DNA of 64,000 nucleotides from positions 1-64,000 of the forward strand of contig JAOARX010000008.1 of NCBI GenBank assembly GCA_025210345.1. Direction: 5' to 3'. Every line of letters begins with the position of its first letter. Position 1 is the first letter of the stretch. The notes under the pieces are model-generated. The model did no database searches. It was given only the letters and a program-made list of their open reading frames with translations, and was not told where the DNA came from. The position numbers and the translations under genes were made by a program. Shown one piece after another: positions 16,901 to 24,403 of this stretch. The stretch comes from Pelagimonas sp. (GTDB taxonomy: Bacteria; Pseudomonadota; Alphaproteobacteria; Rhodobacterales; Rhodobacteraceae).

Positions 16901-18598
16901 TCAGATACCCGCAACTGTAACGGAGGTGTTGGGCTCCAGCTTGATGGTGCCCTGATTGCGGATGTGGCTTTCGACCACGTCCCAGATCTGCGGCCCCTCG
17001 GTGCCCTCATTGACCGACGCCCAGCCCGCGACAACATAGGTCTTCGCAGGATCAATGGCTTCGCCGGTCTTGAGCAGGGTCATATCGCTGATACGTTCGC
17101 CCTGCGGTTTGGTGATGTCGCAGCGGTAAGCCATGCCCCCAATGCGCACCATATCCCCACCCTGCTGATAATAGGGATCGGGGTTAAAGATGTTGTCGGC
17201 CACGTCCTCAAGGATCACCTTGATAAATTCACCGGTCATTTCTGAACGATAGGCTTCGCCGTAGCTCATCGAAGTCACGTTAAAGATGTCCTCGCGGGTG
17301 ATATTGTCGCCGGGCAAGAGGCTTGGCCCCCAACGCACGCCGGGGGACATGGCGATGTCGGCTTCGCGTTCCGAAATCAGCGCGTCACAGATCAGGTCAT
17401 CCCACGATCCGTTAAAGTTGCCGCGGCGATACAGCAGGCTGTCGGTCTGACCAATGACCTCTTCGAGCTCGGCCTTAAAGGGCGCGCGCTGATCGTCGAT
17501 CAGTTTGGCGATTTCGGGATCCGGGGTGATCACATCCGAGAAAATCGGGATCAGCTTGTGGCGGAAGCCCATCATACGGCCTTCGCGGATGTCCAGATCG
17601 ACGCGGCTGACGAATTTGCCGTTCGAGCCAGAGGCCACAACAATGGTTTCATTCACCAGATAGGGCTCGGGCAGCGCGTCATGGGTGTGCCCCGACAAGA
17701 TCACATCGATGCCCGAGACACGGCTGGCCATCTTTTTATCCACGTCAAAGCCATTGTGCGACAGCACAACCACGCATTCTGCACCCATGCCACGGACTTC
17801 GTCGACCATGGCCTGCATGTTCTCATCGCGGATACCAAACGAGTACTCCGGGAACATCCAGCGCGGATTCGCGATCGGCATATAAGGGAACGCCTGACCG
17901 ATCACAGCGACCTTAACACCCCCACGTTCAAAGAACTTATAGGGCGGGAACAGTTCGGCGGGCTCGTCCCACTCGGCGTCAAAGATGTTTTGGCCCAATG
18001 CCGCAAAGGGCAGGTTTTCGACGATCTCATTCACGCGCTCAGAGCCCAGCGTGAACTCCCAATGGAAGGTCATCGCATCGGGCTTCAGGCCGTTCATGAC
18101 ATTGACCATATCCTGGCCTTCGGTCTTGTAGCAGGTGTACGACCCATGCCAGGTATCGCCACCATCCAACAGGATCGCATCGGGGCGATCCGCGCGGATC
18201 GCGTTGACAACGGTCGCCACGCGATCCAACCCGCCGACCTTGCCATAGGTCTGCGCCAGCGAGGTGAAGTCATTGTAAGTCAACGCATAATGCGAGGGCG
18301 ACCCATCATTGATACCATAGGCTTTGCGGAAATCGGCGCCGGTGATGTGGGGCACAAAGCCTTTGTTTTCGCCGACACCCAGATTGATCTCTGGCTCGCG
18401 GAAATAAATGGGCTTGAGCTGCGCGTGAATGTCGGTGACGTGGATCAGGCTGACATTGCCAAAGGTATCAAACTGAAGCAGCTGGTCCTGAGTCAGGCTT
18501 TGCTGCGCGGCCAAACGGGCCCAATTGCCAAAGCCAGAGGCACCGACCATTGCCGACGCCGCCATGGACACTTGCAAAAAATCGCGTCTTGAGATCAT
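16901..18598 (-). CDS. soxB: SoxB, dimanganese thiosulfohydrolase
   Basis: A 565-residue periplasmic metalloenzyme of the 5'-nucleotidase fold that hydrolyses the terminal sulfone from SoxY as sulfate. A Tat signal (ISRRDFLQVSMAASAM) is at residues 2-17. Metal-binding motifs are HVTDIHAQLKP, LLDGGDTWHGSYT, SHNGFDVDKK and ILSGHTHDALPEP. MTFHWEFTLG replaces the usual G-N-H-E with the SoxB-type H-W-E-F. The C-terminal nucleotidase domain contains SPGVRWGPSLLPGDNITREDIFN. The start ATG 18598 lacks a strong Shine-Dalgarno. Terminators lie on both sides, so soxB may be its own transcription unit. Confidence 0.96.
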   Translation of the reverse strand: MISRRDFLQVSMAASAMVGASGFGNWARLAAQQSLTQDQLLQFDTFGNVSLIHVTDIHAQLKPIYFREPEINLGVGENKGFVPHITGADFRKAYGINDGSPSHYALTYNDFTSLAQTYGKVGGLDRVATVVNAIRADRPDAILLDGGDTWHGSYTCYKTEGQDMVNVMNGLKPDAMTFHWEFTLGSERVNEIVENLPFAALGQNIFDAEWDEPAELFPPYKFFERGGVKVAVIGQAFPYMPIANPRWMFPEYSFGIRDENMQAMVDEVRGMGAECVVVLSHNGFDVDKKMASRVSGIDVILSGHTHDALPEPYLVNETIVVASGSNGKFVSRVDLDIREGRMMGFRHKLIPIFSDVITPDPEIAKLIDDQRAPFKAELEEVIGQTDSLLYRRGNFNGSWDDLICDALISEREADIAMSPGVRWGPSLLPGDNITREDIFNVTSMSYGEAYRSEMTGEFIKVILEDVADNIFNPDPYYQQGGDMVRIGGMAYRCDITKPQGERISDMTLLKTGEAIDPAKTYVVAGWASVNEGTEGPQIWDVVESHIRNQGTIKLEPNTSVTVAGI

Positions 18599-18626
18599 GG
18601 GGAGGGATCTTTCTTTCTTCTCGCGA

Positions 18627-18647
18627 CACACATGCGCATGTGTGAAT
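18627..18647. promoter_or_regulatory. 18-bp perfect palindrome plus ATTCAC half-site ahead of soxB
   Basis: CACACATGCGCATGTGTG at 18627-18644 is a perfect palindrome. Its right end merges into TGTGAAT (18641-18647), whose complement ATTCACACAT matches the left half of the sox elements elsewhere. It lies between the soxA terminator and the soxB start, the expected position for a soxB promoter or operator. Binding by SoxR is inferred and degenerate here, since only one half-site is intact. Confidence 0.5.
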
Positions 18648-18659
18648 GGGTTAGTGTTT

Positions 18660-18691
18660 AAAAACCCCGCGCAGCCATGGGCGACGCGGGG
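18660..18691 (-). terminator. Intrinsic terminator downstream of soxA
   Basis: On the minus strand CCCCGCG and CGCGGGG (plus-strand 18665-18671 and 18685-18691) enclose a 13-base loop and are followed by TTTTTAAA. It starts 9 bases past the soxA stop, ending the soxXYZA message. Confidence 0.85.
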
Positions 18692-18700
18692 CGATTTGGA

Positions 18701-19549
18701 TCAGTTGCGAACCGACGGGCCTTCGACCGACAGGCCATTCGCACGCGACGAAACGTAAAGTTCCAGCGCGATGAACTCTTCCGAGCCAGGCTTGTAGGTT
18801 TCGGCGCGGGTGTCGCGCACGCAGCCCTTAAAGCGGCTGTGGACACCGTTCAGCTTGGCATTTTTCAGACGGTAGGTCGGAAAACCATTGATCTGACCCT
18901 GGCTCAGGTGGTCCGCACGGATGTAGTTGCCATAGTTTTCTTCGTGGCAGTTCGCACAGGACAGTTCCAGCTGACCGGTGCGGGTGTAATACAGGTCTTT
19001 CCCCTGTTCCCACATCGCTTCGGCCGGGCCATCAATCGCGACATTCATCGGCATGCCACGCGAAACAGAAGACAACAGCGCCTCCATGTTGATCGCCTTG
19101 CCTGAATCGTATTTCCACGGCTCGGCGCCCATGCGATTCTCGCGGCAATCGTTGACCTGCATCTGAAGGGTGCGCACCTCTTCAGCGGCGTCATTCCACT
19201 TGGGATAGGTCGGTTTTATGCCTGCCATTTCCTCGGCCGCGCCGTGACAATCCGCACAGGATTTGCCTTCGCTGCCCTCGGCGGTTTCCCAGGATTCCAG
19301 CCCCTGCTCCACAAACAGCATGCCCGGGTTGTCAAAATCGTCCGCCTGCATCGCCTGCGTCGGATCCTTGCGGAAGTGCCAGCCCGAAATCACTTCGTCC
19401 AGCGCATCCGACAAATGCGCGGGCGCGGCGGTTTTGGTGATGATTTCGATTTCTTCGTTGACGACCAAAGTGTCATCATCCGCGCCACCGGCCATAGCCA
19501 TGGGCGCAACAAGCAAGGCGGCAATTGCCGTCAAAGCCTTGAATTTCAT
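18701..19549 (-). CDS. soxA: SoxA, diheme c-type cytochrome of the SoxXA complex
   Basis: A 282-residue secreted cytochrome with a signal peptide ending near residue 20 (MAMAG). Two heme motifs, CADCH at 98-102 and CANCH at 198-202, make this the diheme Paracoccus type. The active-site Cys243 in FKGCVRDTRAE is the residue that becomes the persulfide heme ligand. SoxXA forms the thioether-like bond between thiosulfate and the SoxY cysteine. It follows soxZ with a 59-base gap; the ATG at 19549 has AAGGGAGGG upstream. It must not be confused with the sarcosine oxidase alpha gene, also called soxA, at 37-40 kb. Confidence 0.96.
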   Translation of the reverse strand: MKFKALTAIAALLVAPMAMAGGADDDTLVVNEEIEIITKTAAPAHLSDALDEVISGWHFRKDPTQAMQADDFDNPGMLFVEQGLESWETAEGSEGKSCADCHGAAEEMAGIKPTYPKWNDAAEEVRTLQMQVNDCRENRMGAEPWKYDSGKAINMEALLSSVSRGMPMNVAIDGPAEAMWEQGKDLYYTRTGQLELSCANCHEENYGNYIRADHLSQGQINGFPTYRLKNAKLNGVHSRFKGCVRDTRAETYKPGSEEFIALELYVSSRANGLSVEGPSVRN

Positions 19550-19608
19550 TCGTTTCCCTCCCTTAAGGCAACCCTGCCCCGCACGCGCAGCGGGGCAGGA
19601 TCGAACCA

Positions 19609-19938
19609 TTAGCCGATGGCGATTTTCTTGGCAGTGTCATAGACGCTGCCGTCATCGTCGTACCAGGTGAACTTGAATTCACCGGCTTCCGGAACCTTGG
19701 CTTCGAACTCGAGATACGGGTTGGTCGAGATCGCGGGCTCAAGGGTCACGTCAACCACGTTTTCACCATTAAATTCACAGGTGAAGCGGTTGATGATCGA
19801 ACGCGGAATGAGGTTGCCCTCTTTGTCCTTGCGCTGACCGGATTCCATTTTGTGCGAAATCAGGCTCTTGATGGTGATCACGTCACCAGCAGCAGCTTTT
19901 TTCGGGACTTTCACGCGGGGTTTTACACCAGATGCCAT
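19609..19938 (-). CDS. soxZ: SoxZ, sulfur carrier partner protein
   Basis: A 109-residue protein of immunoglobulin-like fold that forms the SoxYZ heterodimer. Features include VKPRVKVPKKAAAGDVITIKSLI at the start (a family hallmark), HKMESGQRKDKEGN, and the C-terminal FTWYDDDGSVYDTAKKI. It has no signal peptide, as expected: SoxZ is exported as a passenger on the Tat signal of SoxY. It lies 18 bases after soxY with AGGAG before the ATG at 19938. Confidence 0.97.
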   Translation of the reverse strand: MASGVKPRVKVPKKAAAGDVITIKSLISHKMESGQRKDKEGNLIPRSIINRFTCEFNGENVVDVTLEPAISTNPYLEFEAKVPEAGEFKFTWYDDDGSVYDTAKKIAIG

Positions 19939-19956
19939 TGTCTAAACTCCTGTTCC

Positions 19957-20373
19957 TTAGCCGCCGCAGCCGCCGATGGTGACCTTGACGGTCTTGGATG
20001 CGCGGGCGAACGAACCGTCGGCCAGCTTGGCCACGGCAATCACGTCTTGCGTGCCGGCCAGACGGATGCGGGTCGACGCGGACTGTGAACCGGCCAGAGG
20101 GCCGAAGTTGAAGGTTGCGACACCCGGGGTCGGGTTGCCTGCCGCCAGAACCAGAATGGCAGACGCCCCTTCGGCAGAAACCGAAACCGGAACGGTGTTG
20201 CCGTTTTCCGCGATTTCCGGCGCGGTCAGATCGACACCACCATCCGCAACGGCTGCGCCGCCAGTGAATTCATTGATAACATCCTCTGCCGCCGCATTTG
20301 CGCGGAACGGAAGGACGGTCATCAGCGCTGCACCGGCACCCAGTGCCAGCGTTTCGCGACGAGTAAATTCCAT
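19957..20373 (-). CDS. soxY: SoxY, sulfur substrate carrier protein
   Basis: A 138-residue periplasmic carrier that holds sulfur intermediates on a C-terminal cysteine. The swinging-arm motif GGCGG forms the last five residues, with Cys136 as carrier. A Tat signal (FTRRETLALGAGAALM) covers residues 3-18. The ATG at 20373 has AAGGAG at a spacing of 9, better than the TTG two codons upstream, which leaves only 2 bases. Its order, soxX-soxY-soxZ-soxA, is canonical. Confidence 0.97.
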   Translation of the reverse strand: MEFTRRETLALGAGAALMTVLPFRANAAAEDVINEFTGGAAVADGGVDLTAPEIAENGNTVPVSVSAEGASAILVLAAGNPTPGVATFNFGPLAGSQSASTRIRLAGTQDVIAVAKLADGSFARASKTVKVTIGGCGG

Positions 20374-20402
20374 CGTCAATACTCCTTGAGATCCCTAAAT
20401 GA

Positions 20403-20879
20403 TCAGCTGTCCTTGAGCGTCAGCAAGAACGCGACCACATCTTCGATATCCTGCGCCGAGAGGAGCGGCGCAAGTTCGCCCTTGGGGGCTTTACCTGTGT
20501 ACGCATCACCCGGACGGATGAAGCCACTGGTCTTGTAGAAAGCCGGCATAACCGTACCTTCAAATGAGATTTTGGCGTTCGCTACGATCCCACGCAGTTC
20601 TTCGGCTGAGCGGCCTTCACCGGTCCATGTCAGTTCCGGACCAACTTCGCCATGAAACGGCACATCCGCCAGCTGCGCCACCGCGTGACACGAAACGCAG
20701 TTGCCTTTCGATTTGGTGGCGAAAACGTCGCGACCGCGGTCCGCATCTCCCGCGACGCCGGTCAGCGAGGCCACGACCTCACCGCTTTCACCAAATACGA
20801 CATCTGCGGGCGCCACTGTCTCGGCAGTCGCGGCGCCTGTGAATAGCGCTGCAACCGCAGTCAATACTGTAAGCCTCAT
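20403..20879 (-). CDS. soxX: SoxX, monoheme c-type cytochrome of SoxXA
   Basis: A 158-residue secreted cytochrome with signal peptide MRLTVLTAVAALFTGAATA. The heme motif CVSCH is at 61-65 and the axial Met111 is in EGTVMPAFYK. With SoxA it couples thiosulfate to SoxY and passes two electrons to soluble cytochromes. The ATG at 20879 has GGGAGG upstream. It is the first gene of the minus-strand soxXYZA unit; a palindromic SoxR-like element lies 93 bases upstream. Confidence 0.96.
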   Translation of the reverse strand: MRLTVLTAVAALFTGAATAETVAPADVVFGESGEVVASLTGVAGDADRGRDVFATKSKGNCVSCHAVAQLADVPFHGEVGPELTWTGEGRSAEELRGIVANAKISFEGTVMPAFYKTSGFIRPGDAYTGKAPKGELAPLLSAQDIEDVVAFLLTLKDS

Positions 20880-20971
20880 GTTCCCTCCCTAGGCTACATA
20901 TGAGGAGGCCGTCGCCCCCACGTTTAGCTGTTGTATACCGTAGGCCACCGATGCGGGGTCACGCAACAACA

Positions 20972-20989
20972 AATTCACGGATGTGAATT
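20972..20989. promoter_or_regulatory. Putative SoxR operator in the soxW-soxX intergenic region
   Basis: Perfect inverted repeat AATTCAC-GGAT-GTGAATT, core ATTCA-N6-TGAAT at 20973-20988. From established work, SoxR of Paracoccus-type sox loci binds the soxW-soxX and soxS-soxV intergenic regions. This is the strongest palindrome in the corresponding place here. Confidence 0.7.
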
Positions 20990-21010
20990 AATGCTCCGTT
21001 ACGCCGCACC

Positions 21011-21586
21011 TTAATCAAAGCTTCCGTTGCTGCGTTCCTGGATCATGCGCGCGTGATAGCGTTGAAAATCTTCCCCGTTATCAAGGTTATAACGCTCTTC
21101 CGCCACCCAGGTGAACATGTCTAAACTTGTCCCTTTCCCAAAGGCCCCAGGCATGACCGCCACCGCGGCCTGAGCGGCGGTTTTGCCTTCCGGCACCTCT
21201 TGGGGCAGAAAAACGATGTTGGGTGTGAACATGACGTTCCACTTTCGCGCCATCCGTTTTTCCGAAAGCGATTCCCCGTCGAAATCGGTCACTTCGACAT
21301 CACCATAGAGGTTCATCTGCACCACGAAAAAATTCTGATCGATGTAGTCAGAGATCCCCGGATCCGAGAACACCTCTTCGTGCATCTTGCGGCAATAAAT
21401 ACACCCGGCCTGCTCAAAGAACAAAACCAGCCGCTTGCCCTCGGCGTTGGCCTCGTCCAAGTCTTCGCGCAGGTCCTTGAAGGTTTCCCGCATCCAGGGC
21501 TGTTTATGCAGCCCATCGTCGCCCAGTTCCGCCAGAACCGGGGCCGCTATCAGGGCCAAGAGGCCACCGAAAATCCAGTGTTTCAT
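21011..21586 (-). CDS. soxW: SoxW, periplasmic thioredoxin-fold protein
   Basis: A 191-residue exported thioredoxin-like protein. The signal peptide is MKHWIFGGLLALIAAPVLA and the redox motif CIYC is at 62-65 (QAGCIYCRKMHEE). The thioredoxin cis-Pro region is MFTPNIVFL. It is thought to receive reducing equivalents from the membrane protein SoxV and to keep Sox proteins such as SoxYZ reduced. The start ATG 21586 has GGGAGGAAAGC and lies 23 bases after soxV. Its gene and soxV form the minus-strand arm of a divergent pair with soxSR. Confidence 0.93.
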   Translation of the reverse strand: MKHWIFGGLLALIAAPVLAELGDDGLHKQPWMRETFKDLREDLDEANAEGKRLVLFFEQAGCIYCRKMHEEVFSDPGISDYIDQNFFVVQMNLYGDVEVTDFDGESLSEKRMARKWNVMFTPNIVFLPQEVPEGKTAAQAAVAVMPGAFGKGTSLDMFTWVAEERYNLDNGEDFQRYHARMIQERSNGSFD

Positions 21587-21609
21587 CTGCTTTCCTCCCA
21601 AAGGTTTCG

Positions 21610-22335
21610 TCAGACCCAGTTCGGAAACAGGGCCAAAAGCCAATCCGCGATATGGCGCACACTGTCCGTCGCGATCAGCACTGCGAATATCACCATCATC
21701 GCACCGATTATGCGTTCGACATAGGCCATCTTGCTGCGATGGCGCTGAATCCAGCCCAGGAAAGGCTGTGCAAACAGGGCCGCGACAAGAAACGGCGCGG
21801 TCATCCCCAGGCCGAACACCATCATCAATACCCCTCCCCGCCAGACGTCGCCCATGGTTGTCGCAATCATCAAGATGGTGGCAAGAATGGGCCCCACGCA
21901 GGCCGTCCAGCCAAAGCCGAAGGCCAGCCCCATGACATAAGCCCCAAGCACCGTAGAGGGATCGGATTTGCTTTCCATGCGGGCCTCTCGATATAGCAGC
22001 CCGATCTTGATCACTCCCAGAAAATGCAGGCCAAACAACAAGATCGCCAGGGCCGCGACATAGCGCAGCTTGTCCAGCCAGGCATCAACCGCCTGCCCCA
22101 GGGCGGTCGCCCCCATGCCGAGGACCATGAACAAAGTGGTCACACCCAGGGCAAACATCAGCGCCGAAATCAGCAAACGCCGTTGCGCACCCGGAGAAAT
22201 CCCCCCTTCGTCGCGCAGCTCTGACATGGACAGCCCGGCCATATAGCTTAGATAAAAGGGCACCATCGGCAAAATACAGGGTGTGAAAAAGGCCCCGAGC
22301 CCCGCCAAAAAGGCTCCTAGATGTGTTACGTCCAT
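21610..22335 (-). CDS. soxV: SoxV, CcdA/DsbD-type membrane electron transporter
   Basis: A 242-residue inner-membrane protein with six hydrophobic helices. The paired redox cysteines are Cys20 in FFTPCILPMVPFYL and Cys146 in GWTACVGPIL, the CcdA/DsbD-beta signature. It carries electrons from cytoplasmic thioredoxin to SoxW. The ATG at 22335 has AAGGAG about 10 bases upstream; an upstream extension is unlikely. It is divergent from soxS across 73 bases that hold a degenerate SoxR-like site. Confidence 0.94.
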   Translation of the reverse strand: MDVTHLGAFLAGLGAFFTPCILPMVPFYLSYMAGLSMSELRDEGGISPGAQRRLLISALMFALGVTTLFMVLGMGATALGQAVDAWLDKLRYVAALAILLFGLHFLGVIKIGLLYREARMESKSDPSTVLGAYVMGLAFGFGWTACVGPILATILMIATTMGDVWRGGVLMMVFGLGMTAPFLVAALFAQPFLGWIQRHRSKMAYVERIIGAMMVIFAVLIATDSVRHIADWLLALFPNWV

Positions 22336-22355
22336 TTTGGGCGGCTCCTTGAACA

Positions 22356-22371
22356 ATTCACACATTCAGAT
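22356..22371. promoter_or_regulatory. Degenerate SoxR-like site between soxV and soxS
   Basis: ATTCACACATTCAGAT begins with the same ATTCACA half-site as the soxC and soxX elements when those are read as their complements. The right half is not TGAAT, and a second ATTCA follows in direct orientation at 22364-22368. It sits in the 73-base divergent region where Paracoccus SoxR is known to bind. Confidence 0.5.
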
Positions 22372-22408
22372 TAGGTTGTATGTCAGCACTACGTCAATCG
22401 GTGAACCC

Positions 22409-22789
22409 ATGTCCTTGCGCGCACTCGCTCTTTTTACGCTTTCTGCGATTTGCCTACTGACCAGCCCCCTGCGGGCGGCCGAGGTCAATCTGGTCATGGT
22501 CGAACAACCCGGCTGCGCCTATTGCATGGCATGGAACGATCAGATTGCACCGGCCTATCCCAATACCGACGAGGGAAAGCACGCCCCGTTGATCCGGGCG
22601 GATCTGCGCGAAGGCCCGCCAGAGAACGTCACCTATGCCCGCCGCGTGCGCTTTACCCCGACATTTGTGGTGATCGTCGATGGATCCGAGGTCGCACGTC
22701 TTGAGGGATATCCCGGCGAAGATTTCTTCTGGCCTGTTCTGTCGAACTTGCTACAAGAGCACACCAATTATGCGCCAGAGACCAACTAA
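22409..22789 (+). CDS. soxS: SoxS, periplasmic thioredoxin
   Basis: A 126-residue exported thioredoxin-fold protein. The signal peptide covers about residues 1-23 (LRAAE) and the redox pair is Cys36 and Cys39 in EQPGCAYCMAWND. The cis-Pro segment is RFTPTFVVIVDG. In Paracoccus SoxS reactivates the Sox proteins, especially SoxYZ. The ATG at 22409 gives a proper signal peptide, but the ribosome binding site is weak (GGTGA). soxR begins 17 bases after the stop, so the two are co-transcribed. Confidence 0.9.
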   Translation: MSLRALALFTLSAICLLTSPLRAAEVNLVMVEQPGCAYCMAWNDQIAPAYPNTDEGKHAPLIRADLREGPPENVTYARRVRFTPTFVVIVDGSEVARLEGYPGEDFFWPVLSNLLQEHTNYAPETN

Positions 22790-22806
22790 CGAAACAGGCT
22801 GATGCC

Positions 22807-23145
22807 ATGGGACTGCCCGTACTGCACGATGATCTGACCGAAAAGGAGCTTGATGCCATTGTCGACAAGGCAACCGTGGCGTCCGGGTTTTTGAAAGCGA
22901 TCAGCCACGAAGGCCGGTTGATGATCTTGTGTCATCTCGTGACGGGGGAAAAATCTGTCACCGAGTTGGAAGAATTGCTGTCGGCCCGTCAGGCCGCGGT
23001 CAGCCAACAGCTTTCCCGGCTGCGTCTCGAAGGTCTGGTGGTCCCACGCCGCGACGGCAAGGCCATCTATTACAGGCTGGCGGATGATCGGTCGCGCAAG
23101 ATGCTTGAATGCGTCTACGAACTGTTCTGCCGCTACGAGGACTAG
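22807..23145 (+). CDS. soxR: SoxR, ArsR-family transcriptional repressor of the sox genes
   Basis: A 112-residue winged-helix ArsR-family protein. The core LKAISHEGRLMILCHLVTGEKSVTELEELLSARQAAVSQQLSRLRLEGLV is diagnostic, with the recognition helix around QAAVSQQLSRL. Three cysteines (42, 101, 108) are available. Cys42 lies in the helix where BigR/SqrR-type sulfide sensors carry the first sensing cysteine, and Cys101 or Cys108 could be its partner in a polysulfide bridge. It is probably the repressor that senses sulfane sulfur and binds the ATTCA-type palindromes in this cluster. Confidence 0.92.
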   Translation: MGLPVLHDDLTEKELDAIVDKATVASGFLKAISHEGRLMILCHLVTGEKSVTELEELLSARQAAVSQQLSRLRLEGLVVPRRDGKAIYYRLADDRSRKMLECVYELFCRYED

Positions 23146-23260
23146 CCCACGCGCCAAAGCGGCCCCGGGCTGGGCGATTTGTCCCCGGAATTTCTTGTAA
23201 ATTTTCGTTTCCCGCCCATACTGTCCCAACGGCACAGCCATCTGGGAGGAGGATCGTGTC

Positions 23261-24316
23261 ATGTCCAGTATTTTGACGGATTTTCAGCTGATGGCCCTTG
23301 TCGGCCTTGGCAGCGGGCTTTTGCTTGGCCTTGCGTCCCGCTTGGGACGGTTTTGCACTTTGGGCGCCATCGAAGACGCGCTGTACGGCGGATCCAATCA
23401 TCGGCTGCGCTTGTGGGGGGTCGCCATCGGCGTTGCGATCATCGGCAGTTTTGCACTCATGGGGTCGGGCCTGTTGGTGGATCACACGACCTATTATCTT
23501 TCGATCCGCTGGATGCCGCTGGCCTCGGTCTTGGGGGGGCTGTTGTTTGGCTATGGCATGGCGCTGTCCGGAAACTGCGGTTTCGGCGCCATTGCCCGGC
23601 TTGGTGGGGGCGATCTGCGCAGTTTCGTGATTGTCCTGGTCATGGGGGTGTCCACATATGTGGTGCTCTCCGGGCCGCTCGCGCCCCTGCGCAATGCCAT
23701 TTTCCCCCAGCACGAAGTGATCGGCACGCCACCCGGAATCGCCCATCAGATCGGTGCGGTCACGGGGCTTTCGGTCCATCTGGTGGGCATGGTGATCGGC
23801 GTGATGGTTCTCGCCGGGTGTCTGGCATCTAAAGAGGTTCTCAGCGACAAGGCCAAGCTGTTCTGGGCCGCAATGGTCGGCATCGGGGTGGTCTTGGGCT
23901 GGGGTGGCAGCGCCTGGATTGTGGCCAACAGTTTTGAAGACCTGCCCGTCGTTTCACACAGCTTTGCCGCGCCGCTTGGGGAAACAATGCTGTGGTGGAT
24001 GACCGGCTCGGCGCGCCCCTTGTCCTTTGCCGTGGGATCGGTGACAGGCGTCTGGTGCGGCGCCTTCATCGGATCGCTGATCAAGGGGCATTTCCGCTGG
24101 GAGGCCTGCGAAGACCCCCGTGAGTTGCGCCGCCAGATACTTGGTGCGGCCCTGATGGGCGCGGGTGCGGTCATCGCCCTGGGCTGTTCGATCGGTCAGG
24201 GCCTATCGGCGTTTTCCGTTCTGGCGATTTCAGCCCCGATCACCTTCTTGGCGATTTTCGCCGGGGCCGCTTTTGGATTGAAGCAGCTGATTGTGGGCTT
24301 TGCGCCCGCTGAATGA
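23261..24316 (+). CDS. soxT: YeeE/YedE-family sulfur-compound transporter (SoxT-like)
   Basis: A 351-residue polytopic membrane protein of the YeeE/YedE (DUF395) family with about nine to ten hydrophobic helices. The conserved Cys motifs are GRFCTLGAIEDAL, SGNCGFGAIARLGGGDLR and ALGCSIGQGLSAFSVLA, which line a thiosulfate-type channel in characterised YeeE. It lies 115 bases downstream of soxR on the same strand, with GGGAGGAGG before the ATG at 23261. That context suggests import of thiosulfate or another sulfur compound tied to Sox. The symbol soxT is assigned on context, not direct evidence. Confidence 0.85.
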   Translation: MSSILTDFQLMALVGLGSGLLLGLASRLGRFCTLGAIEDALYGGSNHRLRLWGVAIGVAIIGSFALMGSGLLVDHTTYYLSIRWMPLASVLGGLLFGYGMALSGNCGFGAIARLGGGDLRSFVIVLVMGVSTYVVLSGPLAPLRNAIFPQHEVIGTPPGIAHQIGAVTGLSVHLVGMVIGVMVLAGCLASKEVLSDKAKLFWAAMVGIGVVLGWGGSAWIVANSFEDLPVVSHSFAAPLGETMLWWMTGSARPLSFAVGSVTGVWCGAFIGSLIKGHFRWEACEDPRELRRQILGAALMGAGAVIALGCSIGQGLSAFSVLAISAPITFLAIFAGAAFGLKQLIVGFAPAE

Positions 24317-24328
24317 TCCGAGGCCAAA

Positions 24329-24391
24329 GGGGGCGCTGCCCCCATTGCTCATGCTGAGCAATTCCCCCGGGATATTTTCAAAAAGGTGAAA
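24329..24391. repeat. Double-hairpin intergenic element after soxT, Rhodobacteraceae-type
   Basis: Two adjacent inverted repeats, GGGGGC-GCT-GCCCCC (24329-24343) and ATTGCTCA-TGC-TGAGCAAT (24344-24362), are followed by TCCCCCGGGATATTTTC and AAAAAGGTGAAAG. From memory, GGGGGC hairpins joined to a CCCCCGGGATATTTTT-like block recur between genes in roseobacters. I cannot verify copy number here. It may also end transcription of soxT and ribE. Confidence 0.5.
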
Positions 24392-24403
24392 GCCAAGGCG
24401 CTA

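Noticed and set aside
14732..18592. Long plus-strand open frames opposite soxB, soxC and soxD (up to 446 codons)
   Set aside because: They are antisense to genes with intact heme, Mo and metal motifs; composition is typical of GC-rich shadows.
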